Source of the DNA: an uncultured Sutterella sp.
GTDB taxonomy: Bacteria; Pseudomonadota; Gammaproteobacteria; Burkholderiales; Burkholderiaceae_F
Direction: 5' to 3'
NCBI GenBank assembly: GCA_900552195.1
Contig: URYO01000004.1
Span: 1-21,527 of the forward strand
Length of the DNA stretch: 21,527 nucleotides
A program made the position numbers and the translations under genes. This document shows, piece after piece, positions 1 through 7,900 of the stretch (positions within the stretch are counted from its first letter, which is position 1; every line of letters starts with the position of its first letter). The notes under the pieces are model-generated. The model saw only the letters and a program-made list of their open reading frames with translations. It was not told where the DNA came from and ran no database searches.

Positions 1-668
1 GCCGTGTATTTTTTACCGTCTGCATAAACCGGGTAAACATAGGAGAAGGTTCCTTCAGTATGTCCCGGAGTGGCAATGGCGCGCACAGTTGTGTTCCCGA
101 GCGTGACGGTCTCACCGTCTTTGAGAACCATTTCTTTCGGAATCATGGTTTTCGGACCCGCTCCTTTGCCGAGGTGCTCGAAAGATTCTTCCCAGCCTTT
201 TTCGCCCATGGCAAATTTTGCGTTCTTGAATAAAGGCTTCAAGGTGGTTGCGCCGCCGACATGATCAAAGTGTCCGTGTGTCATAAGCACGTATTTGATT
301 TCGGAAGGATCAACATTGAGTAAGGCAAGATTGTCGATGAGATGTCCGACGAAAGGAGGATGCAGCGTATCAATGAGGATGTATCCGTCATTTGTTTTGA
401 TCAGGTAGGCAGCTACCCAGCGCAGTCCAACGTACCTCACATTGTCAAAGACTTTGTAAGGAGGGATCTTTTGGATGACCGGATCATCCAACCAAGCTTT
501 GAGCTCAGGCGACATTTTTTTCGTTTGTGCAAATTCGCTGAATAATGCCGCAACTTGTTTAGAAGAAAGATCCAGTGCTTTTTCAGCGGCAAAAGTTTTT
601 GGCGCAACAAGAACAGCGGCCGAACCTAAACCGACTCTCAAAAAATTTCTGCGTTTCATTTGATTCAT
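1..668 (-). CDS. Tat-signal MBL-fold metallo-hydrolase (3' end cut by window edge)
   Basis: Exported zinc-dependent hydrolase of the metallo-beta-lactamase fold; the substrate cannot be told. About 222 residues are visible and the C-terminus lies beyond position 1. The N-terminus has a twin-arginine signal (KRRNFLRVG, residues 5-13), a short hydrophobic stretch and a likely cleavage after TFA near residue 27, so the folded protein is probably sent to the periplasm. The metal-binding motif HGHFDH is at residues 131-136, and TPGHTEG (200-206) carries the next metal histidine. This layout resembles subclass B3-like beta-lactamase relatives, but most such proteins are not beta-lactamases. The start at 668 is chosen because GGAG (complement of 676-679) lies 7 nt upstream; an in-frame ATG at 659 is the alternative. 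It diverges from the LysR gene at 769, which may regulate it. Confidence 0.88.
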   Translation of the reverse strand, partial: MNQMKRRNFLRVGLGSAAVLVAPKTFAAEKALDLSSKQVAALFSEFAQTKKMSPELKAWLDDPVIQKIPPYKVFDNVRYVGLRWVAAYLIKTNDGYILIDTLHPPFVGHLIDNLALLNVDPSEIKYVLMTHGHFDHVGGATTLKPLFKNAKFAMGEKGWEESFEHLGKGAGPKTMIPKEMVLKDGETVTLGNTTVRAIATPGHTEGTFSYVYPVYADGKKYT

Positions 669-673
669 AACAA

Positions 674-697
674 ATCTCCATACGAGTGAATGGAGGT
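674..697 (-). promoter_or_regulatory. Hairpin covering the ribosome binding site of the MBL-fold gene
   Basis: On the minus-strand transcript CTCCAT (690-695) can pair with ATGGAG (676-681) across an 8-nt loop. The pairing buries the GGAG that serves the start at 668. One more A-U pair forms beyond a single mismatch. The pairing is seen in the sequence; a role in translational control is inference. Confidence 0.35.
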
Positions 698-755
698 ATG
701 TTATTGAATTTTTTATTTCGGATAAATAGAATAAAAAGCAATCTATTTTTTCGAT

Positions 756-763
756 TTTCGAAA
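756..763. promoter_or_regulatory. Palindrome TTTCGAAA just before the LysR gene
   Basis: A perfect 8-bp palindrome lies 5 bp upstream of the LysR start, preceded by a second TTTTTTCGA at 746-754. The position would suit an autoregulatory operator for a divergent LysR pair. The motif is short and AT-rich, so chance is possible. Confidence 0.25.
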
Positions 764-768
764 TAATT

Positions 769-1650
769 ATGGATCGTCTTCAAGCCCTGGAAGTTTTCAT
801 GTTGGTCGCGAAGCTGGGGAGCTTTACAGCGGCTTCAAGAGCGGCAAACCTAACAGCTTCACGCGTTACCCATCTGATTCAGAATTTAGAGAAGGAATTA
901 GGCGTCTCTTTATTTAGCCGAACCACACGACGTGTGAGTCTTTCATCTGCTGGTCAGGCCTTATTTGAACAGCTTGATCCGAACCTTGGTTTTATTACTG
1001 AAACGCTTCAGAACATCAAGGAGTTATCTAATGAAGAACCGAAAGGGACAATCCGGATCAGTGCACCGGTCAAGTTCGGCTCAACGTTTTTGATGAAACC
1101 GATAACGGTGTTTCTTAAGAAATATCCGGATGTTCGTATTGTTTTGAATACGACCAACGATCCGCAGGAAATCTTCAAAGGTGGTGCAGATATTGCATTT
1201 GTCCTGGTTACGGAGATGCCTCTTTCAGGAGTGCGACACAAGATAGGAGTGTTCAGCAGCGGAATCTATGCAAATTTGAATGTCATGACGGCACTCTCTT
1301 CTTTAACTTCGCCCGAGCAATTGAGGAGTGTCGAATTAATTCTTCAAGAAGGGAATGCTTCGTCTTGGAATCTAACCGGTTCGGAGGGACAAAAATACAG
1401 GGTGTCGGTAAAGAAGTGGTCTTTCAAAACTGACACGACGCAGGCGGCTTTAATCGCAGCAAAGGAAGGTCTGGGCGCGGCACTTTTACCGATACCTTTA
1501 GGAGAGAGTGAAAAGTCCTTGACTCGATTACTTCCTAATTGGACCGGCGTTCCAGTGGAAGTCTGCGCCATCACTTCGTCTAGGAAGATTTCTTCAGCAG
1601 CAAGAAATTTTATTGACCTTGCCAAACAAGAGTTCAATAGAGAGCAATGA
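769..1650 (+). CDS. LysR-family transcriptional regulator (CrgA-like)
   Basis: DNA-binding regulator of 293 residues, a normal LysR length. Residues 1-60 form the winged helix-turn-helix, beginning MDRLQALEVFMLVAKLGSF and containing SLFSRTTRRVSLSSAG, the wing region typical of the CrgA/DsdC-like branch. Residues from about 90 to 290 are the periplasmic-binding-protein-like effector domain. The ATG at 769 has no good Shine-Dalgarno; the bases before it are AT-rich and include the palindrome TTTCGAAA (756-763), which may be an operator or part of the promoter. It is divergent from the Tat-signal MBL-fold gene, the usual arrangement for a LysR regulator and its target, so that hydrolase is the best guess for what it controls. 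The effector is unknown. The gene ends convergently with the aminotransferase and shares its terminator. Confidence 0.92.
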   Translation: MDRLQALEVFMLVAKLGSFTAASRAANLTASRVTHLIQNLEKELGVSLFSRTTRRVSLSSAGQALFEQLDPNLGFITETLQNIKELSNEEPKGTIRISAPVKFGSTFLMKPITVFLKKYPDVRIVLNTTNDPQEIFKGGADIAFVLVTEMPLSGVRHKIGVFSSGIYANLNVMTALSSLTSPEQLRSVELILQEGNASSWNLTGSEGQKYRVSVKKWSFKTDTTQAALIAAKEGLGAALLPIPLGESEKSLTRLLPNWTGVPVEVCAITSSRKISSAARNFIDLAKQEFNREQ

Positions 1651-1676
1651 CGGGACTGCAGTCTTGCAACCGCCAC

Positions 1677-1711
1677 AAAAATCCCGAGCTTCCTGCGAAG
1701 CCCGGGATTTG
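1677..1711. terminator. Bidirectional Rho-independent terminator between LysR and aminotransferase genes
   Basis: ATCCCGAGCTTC (1681-1692) pairs with GAAGCCCGGGAT (1697-1708) around the 4-nt loop CTGC with one mismatch. Flanking A and T runs extend the stem. Read on the minus strand the hairpin is followed by TTTTT, and on the plus strand by TTTGAATT. It sits between two convergent stop codons. Confidence 0.8.
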
Positions 1712-1734
1712 AATTAAGCCGCTAAGTCAGACGA

Positions 1735-2877
1735 TTAAACCCAGCCTTTCTGGCGGAATTCTTTGAGTTTTTCAACGAAATAGCGCATTTCAGCGGGTGT
1801 GCCCAGAGAAATACGGCACCACTGAACGGCAGGCGGGAAGGGACGGCCGACGAGAATGTGTTCGGTTTTCATTCTGTCTGCGAAGGGTTTCAGCGGAGCT
1901 TTCAGATCAATGAAAACGAAGTTCGTCTGGCTCGGCAGATAAGGAATGTTGAGTTCCTTCAGAGCCTTGTAGAGGATCTCGCGGGCTTCGTCATTGCTTT
2001 CTTTGGATTCTTTTAAGAATTCCTTGTCATTGAGTTCGCTTAGAGCAGCAGCCAGCGTTGTCTGGTTCATCATGACTTCGTAGGCGACATGGTCACGAAT
2101 CTTGTTGATGACGTTCACGGCGCCGACGGCGTAGCCCAAACGCATACCGGCCATAGCGAAGATCTTGGAGAAGGTCTTCAGGACGACCAGGTTGTCAAAG
2201 CCCTGACGAACGAGTTCGTTGCAGGACTTGAAGGAAGGATCGTTGACGAACTCGGCATAGGCTTCGTCGAGGATGAAGAAGGTGTTCTTCGGCTGAGATT
2301 TAATCCAGTTGAAGATTTCGTTGCTGTCGGCAATCGTGGAAGTCGGGTTGTTCGGGTTGACGAGGTAAACCAGAACGCGGTGTTTCTTTGCTTCAGCGGT
2401 TGCAACTTTGCGCAGAGCGGCGAGATCAATGCTCCAGTTCGGGCCCATCTTGACGTTCTTAACCGGAATGTTGTTGCGCTTAGCAACATCAGCACCGTCG
2501 CCGTAAGTCAGTTCAGGCTGAACCAAAACCGTGTTCTTGGTGGCTTCAGCTTCAATAGTGGCACGAATGGCTTCTGCAGAACCGTGCGTCAGAAGTACTT
2601 CATCCGGTCTGACATTCATGAATTTAGCCAAATCCTTTTTGAATGCGATGACCTGCGCGAAGGGATAACGAGAGCCGTACATGGCGGCTTTAGCGACAGC
2701 TTCTTTAGCCTTTTCGCTCATGCCCAACGGGTTTTCGTTAAAGCACAAGAGCATGGGTTTTTCGGCAGTCGGTTTGACAAACTTCGGCTGAGCAGCGACA
2801 GTGGCAGTTGTTCCGAGGGAAGAGAGAGCAGCTCCGGCGCCGACCAGACGGAAGAGTTGTCTGCGATTCAGGGTCAT
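1735..2877 (-). CDS. Tat-exported HisC-like PLP-dependent aminotransferase
   Basis: Fold-type I aminotransferase of 380 residues in the histidinol-phosphate aminotransferase group. The family pattern is present: FNENPLG (46-52), NPNNPTS (174-180), LDEAY (203-207) and TFSKIFAMAGMRLGY (235-249), in which K238 should bind pyridoxal phosphate. A late CRISLGTP carries the expected carboxylate-binding arginine. Unlike biosynthetic HisC, the protein begins with a twin-arginine signal (NRRQLFRLVGAG, residues 4-15) and an alanine-rich hydrophobic stretch ending TVAAQ near residue 30. It is therefore probably exported folded with its cofactor. The ATG at 2877 is supported by AGGAG (complement of 2885-2889) 7 nt upstream. 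It is not in a histidine operon, so the substrate is unknown and hisC is not assigned. A palindromic operator candidate lies upstream at 2910-2924. Confidence 0.9.
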   Translation of the reverse strand: MTLNRRQLFRLVGAGAALSSLGTTATVAAQPKFVKPTAEKPMLLCFNENPLGMSEKAKEAVAKAAMYGSRYPFAQVIAFKKDLAKFMNVRPDEVLLTHGSAEAIRATIEAEATKNTVLVQPELTYGDGADVAKRNNIPVKNVKMGPNWSIDLAALRKVATAEAKKHRVLVYLVNPNNPTSTIADSNEIFNWIKSQPKNTFFILDEAYAEFVNDPSFKSCNELVRQGFDNLVVLKTFSKIFAMAGMRLGYAVGAVNVINKIRDHVAYEVMMNQTTLAAALSELNDKEFLKESKESNDEAREILYKALKELNIPYLPSQTNFVFIDLKAPLKPFADRMKTEHILVGRPFPPAVQWCRISLGTPAEMRYFVEKLKEFRQKGWV

Positions 2878-2896
2878 GAAAAATCTCCTATGAGGT

Positions 2897-2925
2897 TATT
2901 AATAGTTACTGACAATTATTGTCAA
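2897..2925 (-). promoter_or_regulatory. Candidate promoter and overlapping operator for the aminotransferase gene
   Basis: On the minus strand TTGACA (complement of 2920-2925) is a perfect -35 box. Possible -10 boxes are TATTAA (2899-2904, spacing 15) or TTAATA (2897-2902, spacing 17), both imperfect. The -35 overlaps the perfect palindrome TGACAATTATTGTCA at 2910-2924, so a repressor bound there would block transcription. Confidence 0.45.
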
Positions 2926-3000
2926 TTAATCGGCGGTACAAGGAAAATTTACTAGGAAATTCTCATGATTGGAATATCTTTTGCGGATTTTTAGCTAGGG

Positions 3001-3037
3001 AAAAGAAAAAAGCCCGAAATTTGTACTTTCGAGCTTT
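3001..3037 (-). terminator. Rho-independent terminator after yggX
   Basis: On the minus strand AAAGCTCGAAA (3027-3037) pairs with TTTCGGGCTTT (3009-3019) with one G-U pair and a 7-nt loop, followed by a T-rich tail (TTTTTTCTTTT region, 3001-3010). It lies about 20 nt past the yggX stop and separates it from the aminotransferase gene. Confidence 0.85.
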
Positions 3038-3057
3038 CTAGAAGAGATCAAAAACCG

Positions 3058-3339
3058 TTATTCGGTCTTGTTTTCCGGCGCGACATAGCCTTCGGGATGG
3101 GCCACGCCTTCGCCGAAGAAGTGAGCTTCGATCTGGTCCATCAGCCATTTGCGAGCTCTCGGATCTGCCATGGAAAGACGGTTTTCGTTAACGATCATGG
3201 TCTGAAGATGCTTCCACTGTTCCCAAGCTTCTTTGGAAACATTGTTGTAAATCTTCATGCCCAGGGCGCCGGGAAGAGGCGGGTAGTCCAGGCCTTCGGC
3301 TTCGCGGCCGAGTTTTATGCAGTTAACCATGTGTGCCAT
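3058..3339 (-). CDS. yggX: Fe(2+)-trafficking / oxidative damage protection protein YggX
   Basis: Small cytosolic protein of 93 residues, close to the usual YggX length of about 90. The family opening is clear ([21 protein letters not shown]), with the conserved cysteine at residue 7. Other family signatures are [17 protein letters not shown], the MIVNE segment and a C-terminal helix ending before PEGY. YggX relatives help protect iron-sulfur proteins from superoxide damage and are linked to labile iron. The start at 3339 is preferred over an in-frame ATG at 3357: it matches the family N-terminus and has AGGAG about 7 nt upstream. It lies 66 bp downstream of argA on the same strand with no terminator between them, so the two are probably cotranscribed. 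Confidence 0.95.
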   Translation of the reverse strand: MAHMVNCIKLGREAEGLDYPPLPGALGMKIYNNVSKEAWEQWKHLQTMIVNENRLSMADPRARKWLMDQIEAHFFGEGVAHPEGYVAPENKTE

Positions 3340-3405
3340 TGGTGTACTCCTAATCATTTATCTGAAAATTGTTTTTCAAGTCTACAAGCATTGGACGCCG
3401 CTGAC

Positions 3406-4833
3406 CTAAAGATCTTTTATGAAGATTTGTGAACGGCGCTGCCAGTTATACAAACGCCGCTTTTCAATCGGTAAATCGTCTACGCCGGCAGGACGGAAAC
3501 CGCGTTTCAAGAACCAGTGCATAGTTCTTGTGGTCAGAACAAACAGGCGGTTTAATCCGGCCTTGCGAGCCTGGTTTTCAATGTGGCGAAGCAAACGCTC
3601 TCCGTCTCCGAAGCCCTGATAAGCCGCATCGACCGTCAGCGCAGCCATTTCCCCGAGTTTTTCCTCCGGGAACTGATAAAGCGCGGCACTCCCGTAGATC
3701 ACACCGTCGTGTTCAAGAACCGTGAAGTGAGAGATGTCGCGTTCAAGTTTTTCGCGTGGGCGTTTGACCAACGTTCCGTCCGCCTCAAGCGGCTCCAGCA
3801 GTTTGATCAGACCAGAGACGTCGTCAGAGGTTGCCTGACGCAGGGACTCCAGATTTTCCATGGTCATCATGGTTCCCACGCCGTCATGCGTAAAGAGCTC
3901 AGCCAAAAGTCCTCCGTCCATTGCGTAGGGCACGATGTGAACGCGTTCAACGCCGTGTTCAAGCGCTTTCAGGGCAAACGTCAGGTTGTAGATATCTTCT
4001 TCATCGACGAGTTTGTCGTTAATGAACTCTCGAGCATCTTCCGCGGTAAGTTCCGTGACCACTTCATCAAAGCGTCTGACACCATCCACGTTGGTGAGCA
4101 GAATAAGCTTGTCGGCTTTTAGCGCACCGGCAATGGAAGCCGCTAAATCTTCGCTCGTCAGATTAAAGGCTTCGCCCGTGGGAGAGAAACCGAGCGGCGA
4201 AATTAAAACGATCCGCCCTCCGTCGAGTTCTCGATGAATCGCTTCGCTGTCAACTTTGCGAACGACGCCGGTGAACTTAAAGTCCACGCCGTCGATGATG
4301 CCTAAAGGACGGGCAATCACGAAGTTGCCGCTGACGACGCGACATTGGCTGTGAGCCATCGGCGTGTTCGGTAAGCCCTGAGAGAAAGCTGCTTCAATAT
4401 CCAGGCGCGCTTCGCCGGCGGCTTCTTTGACGCACACAAGCGCATCGGCGGTCGTCACCCGAATGCCGTTGACGTATTGGGACTCGATGGCCTTCAATGA
4501 CATTAGCTCTTCGACCTGGGGACGTACGCCGTAAACTAGGACGATTCGTGCACCTATGGCTGAGATCATGCTGATGTCAGCAATCAAGCTGGAAAAATGT
4601 TCTTGAAGGATGGTTTCTCCGGCGAGATCGATGACGATCGTTTTGCCGCGAATGGAATGAATATGCGGTGCGACGCTTCTGAACCATTCGACCCAGGAGT
4701 CCATTGAAACCGGAACAATCGGGGATTCTTTATTTTCTTCTGACATGTCCGTTGAATTAAGAAAGGCTTCAATTAGTTGTTGCTGAAATTTTAATATTTG
4801 AGAGACCGTAATTTTCTCGGAGAAAACGAGCAT
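3406..4833 (-). CDS. argA: Amino-acid N-acetyltransferase (N-acetylglutamate synthase)
   Basis: Catalyses the first step of arginine biosynthesis: acetyl-CoA plus L-glutamate gives N-acetylglutamate, in the cytoplasm. The two-domain form is visible: an amino-acid-kinase-like domain (about residues 45-325, starting at VEWFRSVAPHIHSIRGKTIVI) and a C-terminal GNAT acetyltransferase domain (about 335-470) with the acetyl-CoA-binding segment TVDAAYQGFGDGERLL. It ends with LYNWQRRSQIFIKDL, as ArgA proteins usually do. The open frame gives 475 residues. An internal ATG at 4746 gives 446, nearer the usual length of about 440, and starts MSEENKES. Neither start has a strong Shine-Dalgarno, so the first 29 residues are uncertain. 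ArgA is usually feedback-inhibited by arginine. The stop is TAG, and yggX follows. Confidence 0.94.
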   Translation of the reverse strand: MLVFSEKITVSQILKFQQQLIEAFLNSTDMSEENKESPIVPVSMDSWVEWFRSVAPHIHSIRGKTIVIDLAGETILQEHFSSLIADISMISAIGARIVLVYGVRPQVEELMSLKAIESQYVNGIRVTTADALVCVKEAAGEARLDIEAAFSQGLPNTPMAHSQCRVVSGNFVIARPLGIIDGVDFKFTGVVRKVDSEAIHRELDGGRIVLISPLGFSPTGEAFNLTSEDLAASIAGALKADKLILLTNVDGVRRFDEVVTELTAEDAREFINDKLVDEEDIYNLTFALKALEHGVERVHIVPYAMDGGLLAELFTHDGVGTMMTMENLESLRQATSDDVSGLIKLLEPLEADGTLVKRPREKLERDISHFTVLEHDGVIYGSAALYQFPEEKLGEMAALTVDAAYQGFGDGERLLRHIENQARKAGLNRLFVLTTRTMHWFLKRGFRPAGVDDLPIEKRRLYNWQRRSQIFIKDL

Positions 4834-4890
4834 TGTCTCGATGGTTTCGAAGAAATTTGTTCAATTTGGGACAGTTGGCAGAAGCATTTT

Positions 4891-4924
4891 TTTGTTTAGA
4901 AACAAATAGCTTCGAAAATTTCGA
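4891..4924. promoter_or_regulatory. Two adjacent inverted repeats in the argA-hrpA divergent region
   Basis: TTTGTTT and AAACAAA form an inverted repeat with a 2-nt centre (4891-4906). TCGAAA and TTTCGA form another around a single A (4912-4924). Both sit in the 158-bp space between the divergent argA and hrpA starts and could be operators. A further TTTCGAAG is at 4845-4852. Function is not shown. Confidence 0.3.
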
Positions 4925-4991
4925 GCAGAAAAAGCCTAAAAAGTTCTATCCTTAGTGAACTTTAGAATGAGAGATATAAGAACCTGGAACT

Positions 4992-7900
4992 ATGGCAGGC
5001 GATTTAAGAGATTTAAAAGCAAAGTTACTCGAAGCACGAAAAGCAGAGAAGAAGCCGCAGGCGGTTTCTCAAAAACAAGAACCTCCGCGCACCAAATTAA
5101 CATTAAAGAAGAAAACTCCGGCAGCCTCTTCTGGAGCATCAGCTGCATCTAAATCTGCAGAAGTGAAGGCTTCGGCACAAAAGAAGAATCCGGCAGAGCC
5201 TTCCAAACGTCCGGCACCTAAAGGCAAAGGAACTTCTTTAAAAGGGCTTTCGGATTTGAGAGTACTGCGCAATCAGATCAATGCACCGCAGGAACAGAAA
5301 GACATAAACGAGTCCAAGAAACCTGCTGCCTCCGAGAAGAAGCCGTCCAGGGCCCTCGTGAAGGTAGGAAACGAAGTGCTCCGCAACATTCCCCCGAAAC
5401 TCGAACTCCAGGAAAGCCTTCCTGTCAGCGAACGCGCTGACGAAATCGCTGAAGCCATTAAAAACAACCAAGTCGTGATCGTCTCCGGTGAGACGGGTTC
5501 CGGTAAAACCACTCAGCTTCCGAAGATCGCCATGATGGTCGGAAGAGGACAAAAAGGTCTGATCGGTCACACGCAGCCTCGACGCATTGCCGCGACTTCT
5601 ATTGCTAAGCGTATTTCCGAAGAAATGGACGCCGAAGTCGGCCAAGTCGCCGGCTACAAGATTCGATTTAAAGACGAATTAGAGCCCGGTGCGACGATTA
5701 AGCTCATGACGGACGGCATCCTGCTTGCTGAGACTCAGCGGGACAGACTGCTCAAAGCCTACGATACGATCATCATTGACGAAGCGCATGAGCGCAGTTT
5801 GAACATCGACTTCCTCTTGGGCTACCTCCGAGAAATCCTGCCGAAGCGTCCCGACCTTAAGCTCATTATTACGTCTGCGACGATTGACTCGGAGCGATTT
5901 GCCAAGCACTTTGAGAGCGTCAACAAGAAGCCCGTGCCGAGCATCAATGTTTCCGGTCGTCTCTACCCGGTTCAGATTCGCTATCGTCCGGTCCAAGACG
6001 AAGAAGAAAATGACGACCGCACCCTGATGCAGGCCATTGCCGACGCATGTGATGAACTTATGGGCGCCGGCAGCGGCGATATTCTGGTCTTTCTGCCCGG
6101 CGAACGTGAAATTAGAGAAGCAGCCGAAGCCTTGTCTCCGGCTGCAAGAAAGGGCGTTGAAATCCTTCCGCTCTTTTCCCGCTTAAGTATTGAAGAGCAG
6201 GACCGTATCTTTAAAACCGACGGTCGTCGCCGTATTGTGCTTGCCACCAATATTGCCGAAACCTCTTTGACGGTTCCCGGCATCCGATATGTGGTTGATA
6301 CCGGGTTGGCCCGTGTGAAGCGTTACTCTTACCGCTATAAAGTGGAACAGCTGCAGATCGAGCCGATCAGCCAAGCGGCAGCTAAGCAGCGTGCCGGCCG
6401 ATGCGGTCGTGTGGCCAACGGTATTTGTATCCGACTCTACGATGAGAAAGATTTCGAAAAGCGCCCCGAATTTACCGATCCGGAAATTCTGAGAAGCTCG
6501 TTGGCGACCGTGATTCTCCGTATGAAGTCGCTGCATCTGACTGATGTTCGCGAGTTCCCGTTTGTTCAAGCCCCGCTTCAGCGTGCGATTACCGACGGCT
6601 ATGACCTATTGATCGAATTGAATGCGGTAAAAGAACGCGGAGGCGAATTAACTCCTGTCGGAAAAGAACTTGCCCGACTGCCGCTCGACGCGCGTCTTGC
6701 CCGCATGCTGCAGGCGGCCGCAGAAAACCAAGCTTTGGCAGAAGTGCTGATTATTGCTTCGGCGATCAGTATTCAGGATCCTCGTGAACGTCCTTTGGAT
6801 GCTCAGGATAAAGCGGCCGCGGCACACAAAAAATTTGCCGACGAAAAGAGCGATTTCCTTTCTCTGATTAAGCTTTGGAACTGGACGCAGGATGCGATCG
6901 CTAACAAAGAAAGCAATCGACTGCTGGAGCAGAAGTTCCGCCAAAACTATCTTTCGGTAAAGAGGCTTCGCGAGTGGCGCGATGTTTACCGTCAGCTCAA
7001 GGAGCTCACGCAGGAAATGGGCTGGCGTTTAAATACTGCGCCGGCAACCTATGAACAGCTGCATAAAGCACTCCTGTCCGGTCTCTTGGGCAATATCGGT
7101 ATGAAAGACGTTCAGGCTGATTACAAAACGCCGCCCTACATAGGCGCCAGGGGCATTAAGTTTTGGCCGTGGCCCGGTTCTTCTCTGGCGAAGAAGGGCG
7201 GCAAATGGATTATGGCTTCCGAGATCGTGGAAACAACCCGCCTATTTGCCAGAACGCTTGCGAATCTCGAGCCTGAGTGGATTGAGAAGGTCGGCTCGCA
7301 CTTGATTAAAAAGTCTTGGAGCGATCCTCATTGGGAGAAAAAGGCCGGCAACGTCATCGCCTTAGAAAAGGGCACCCTGTACGGTCTGCCAGTGTACACG
7401 GAACGAAAGGTGGATTTTTCCCGCAAGGATCCGAAAACCTCTAGAGAGATCTTTATTCGCCGAGCTCTGGTAGAAGAAGAACTCGAAAGCCAGACCCCGT
7501 TCTGGCAGCACAACGTCGCTATGATTAACAACATCCGCGAGATGGAACACAAGTCTCGTCGTCCGGATGTGCTGGTGGACGACAGCATGATTTACGAGTT
7601 TTATGACAAGAAAATCAGTCAGGGCGTTGTCAATCAGCAGACCTTTGATAAATGGCGAGAAAAGGCGGAAGCGGAGAATCCGAAACTTTTGTTCCTTCAG
7701 AAGTCCGACTTGATGCGTCATGACGCAGCCGGCATCACGATCGAATACTTCCCGAAGAAGCTTGAGATCGCCGGCATCCCGATGGCGCTGAATTACAACT
7801 TTGATCCGGGTTCTGCGCGTGACGGCGTCACGATGACCGTACCGCTTTATGCCCTGAACCAGCTGGATCCGGTCCGCTTGGAGTGGCTCGTGCCCGGCAT

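Noticed and set aside
2089..2955. A 288-codon open frame opposite the aminotransferase gene
   Set aside because: It overlaps a gene with clear family motifs; the translation resembles no family and its composition fits an antisense shadow.
3340..3357. Extended YggX start at ATG 3357
   Set aside because: The six added residues overlap the ribosome binding site of the family-consistent start at 3339.
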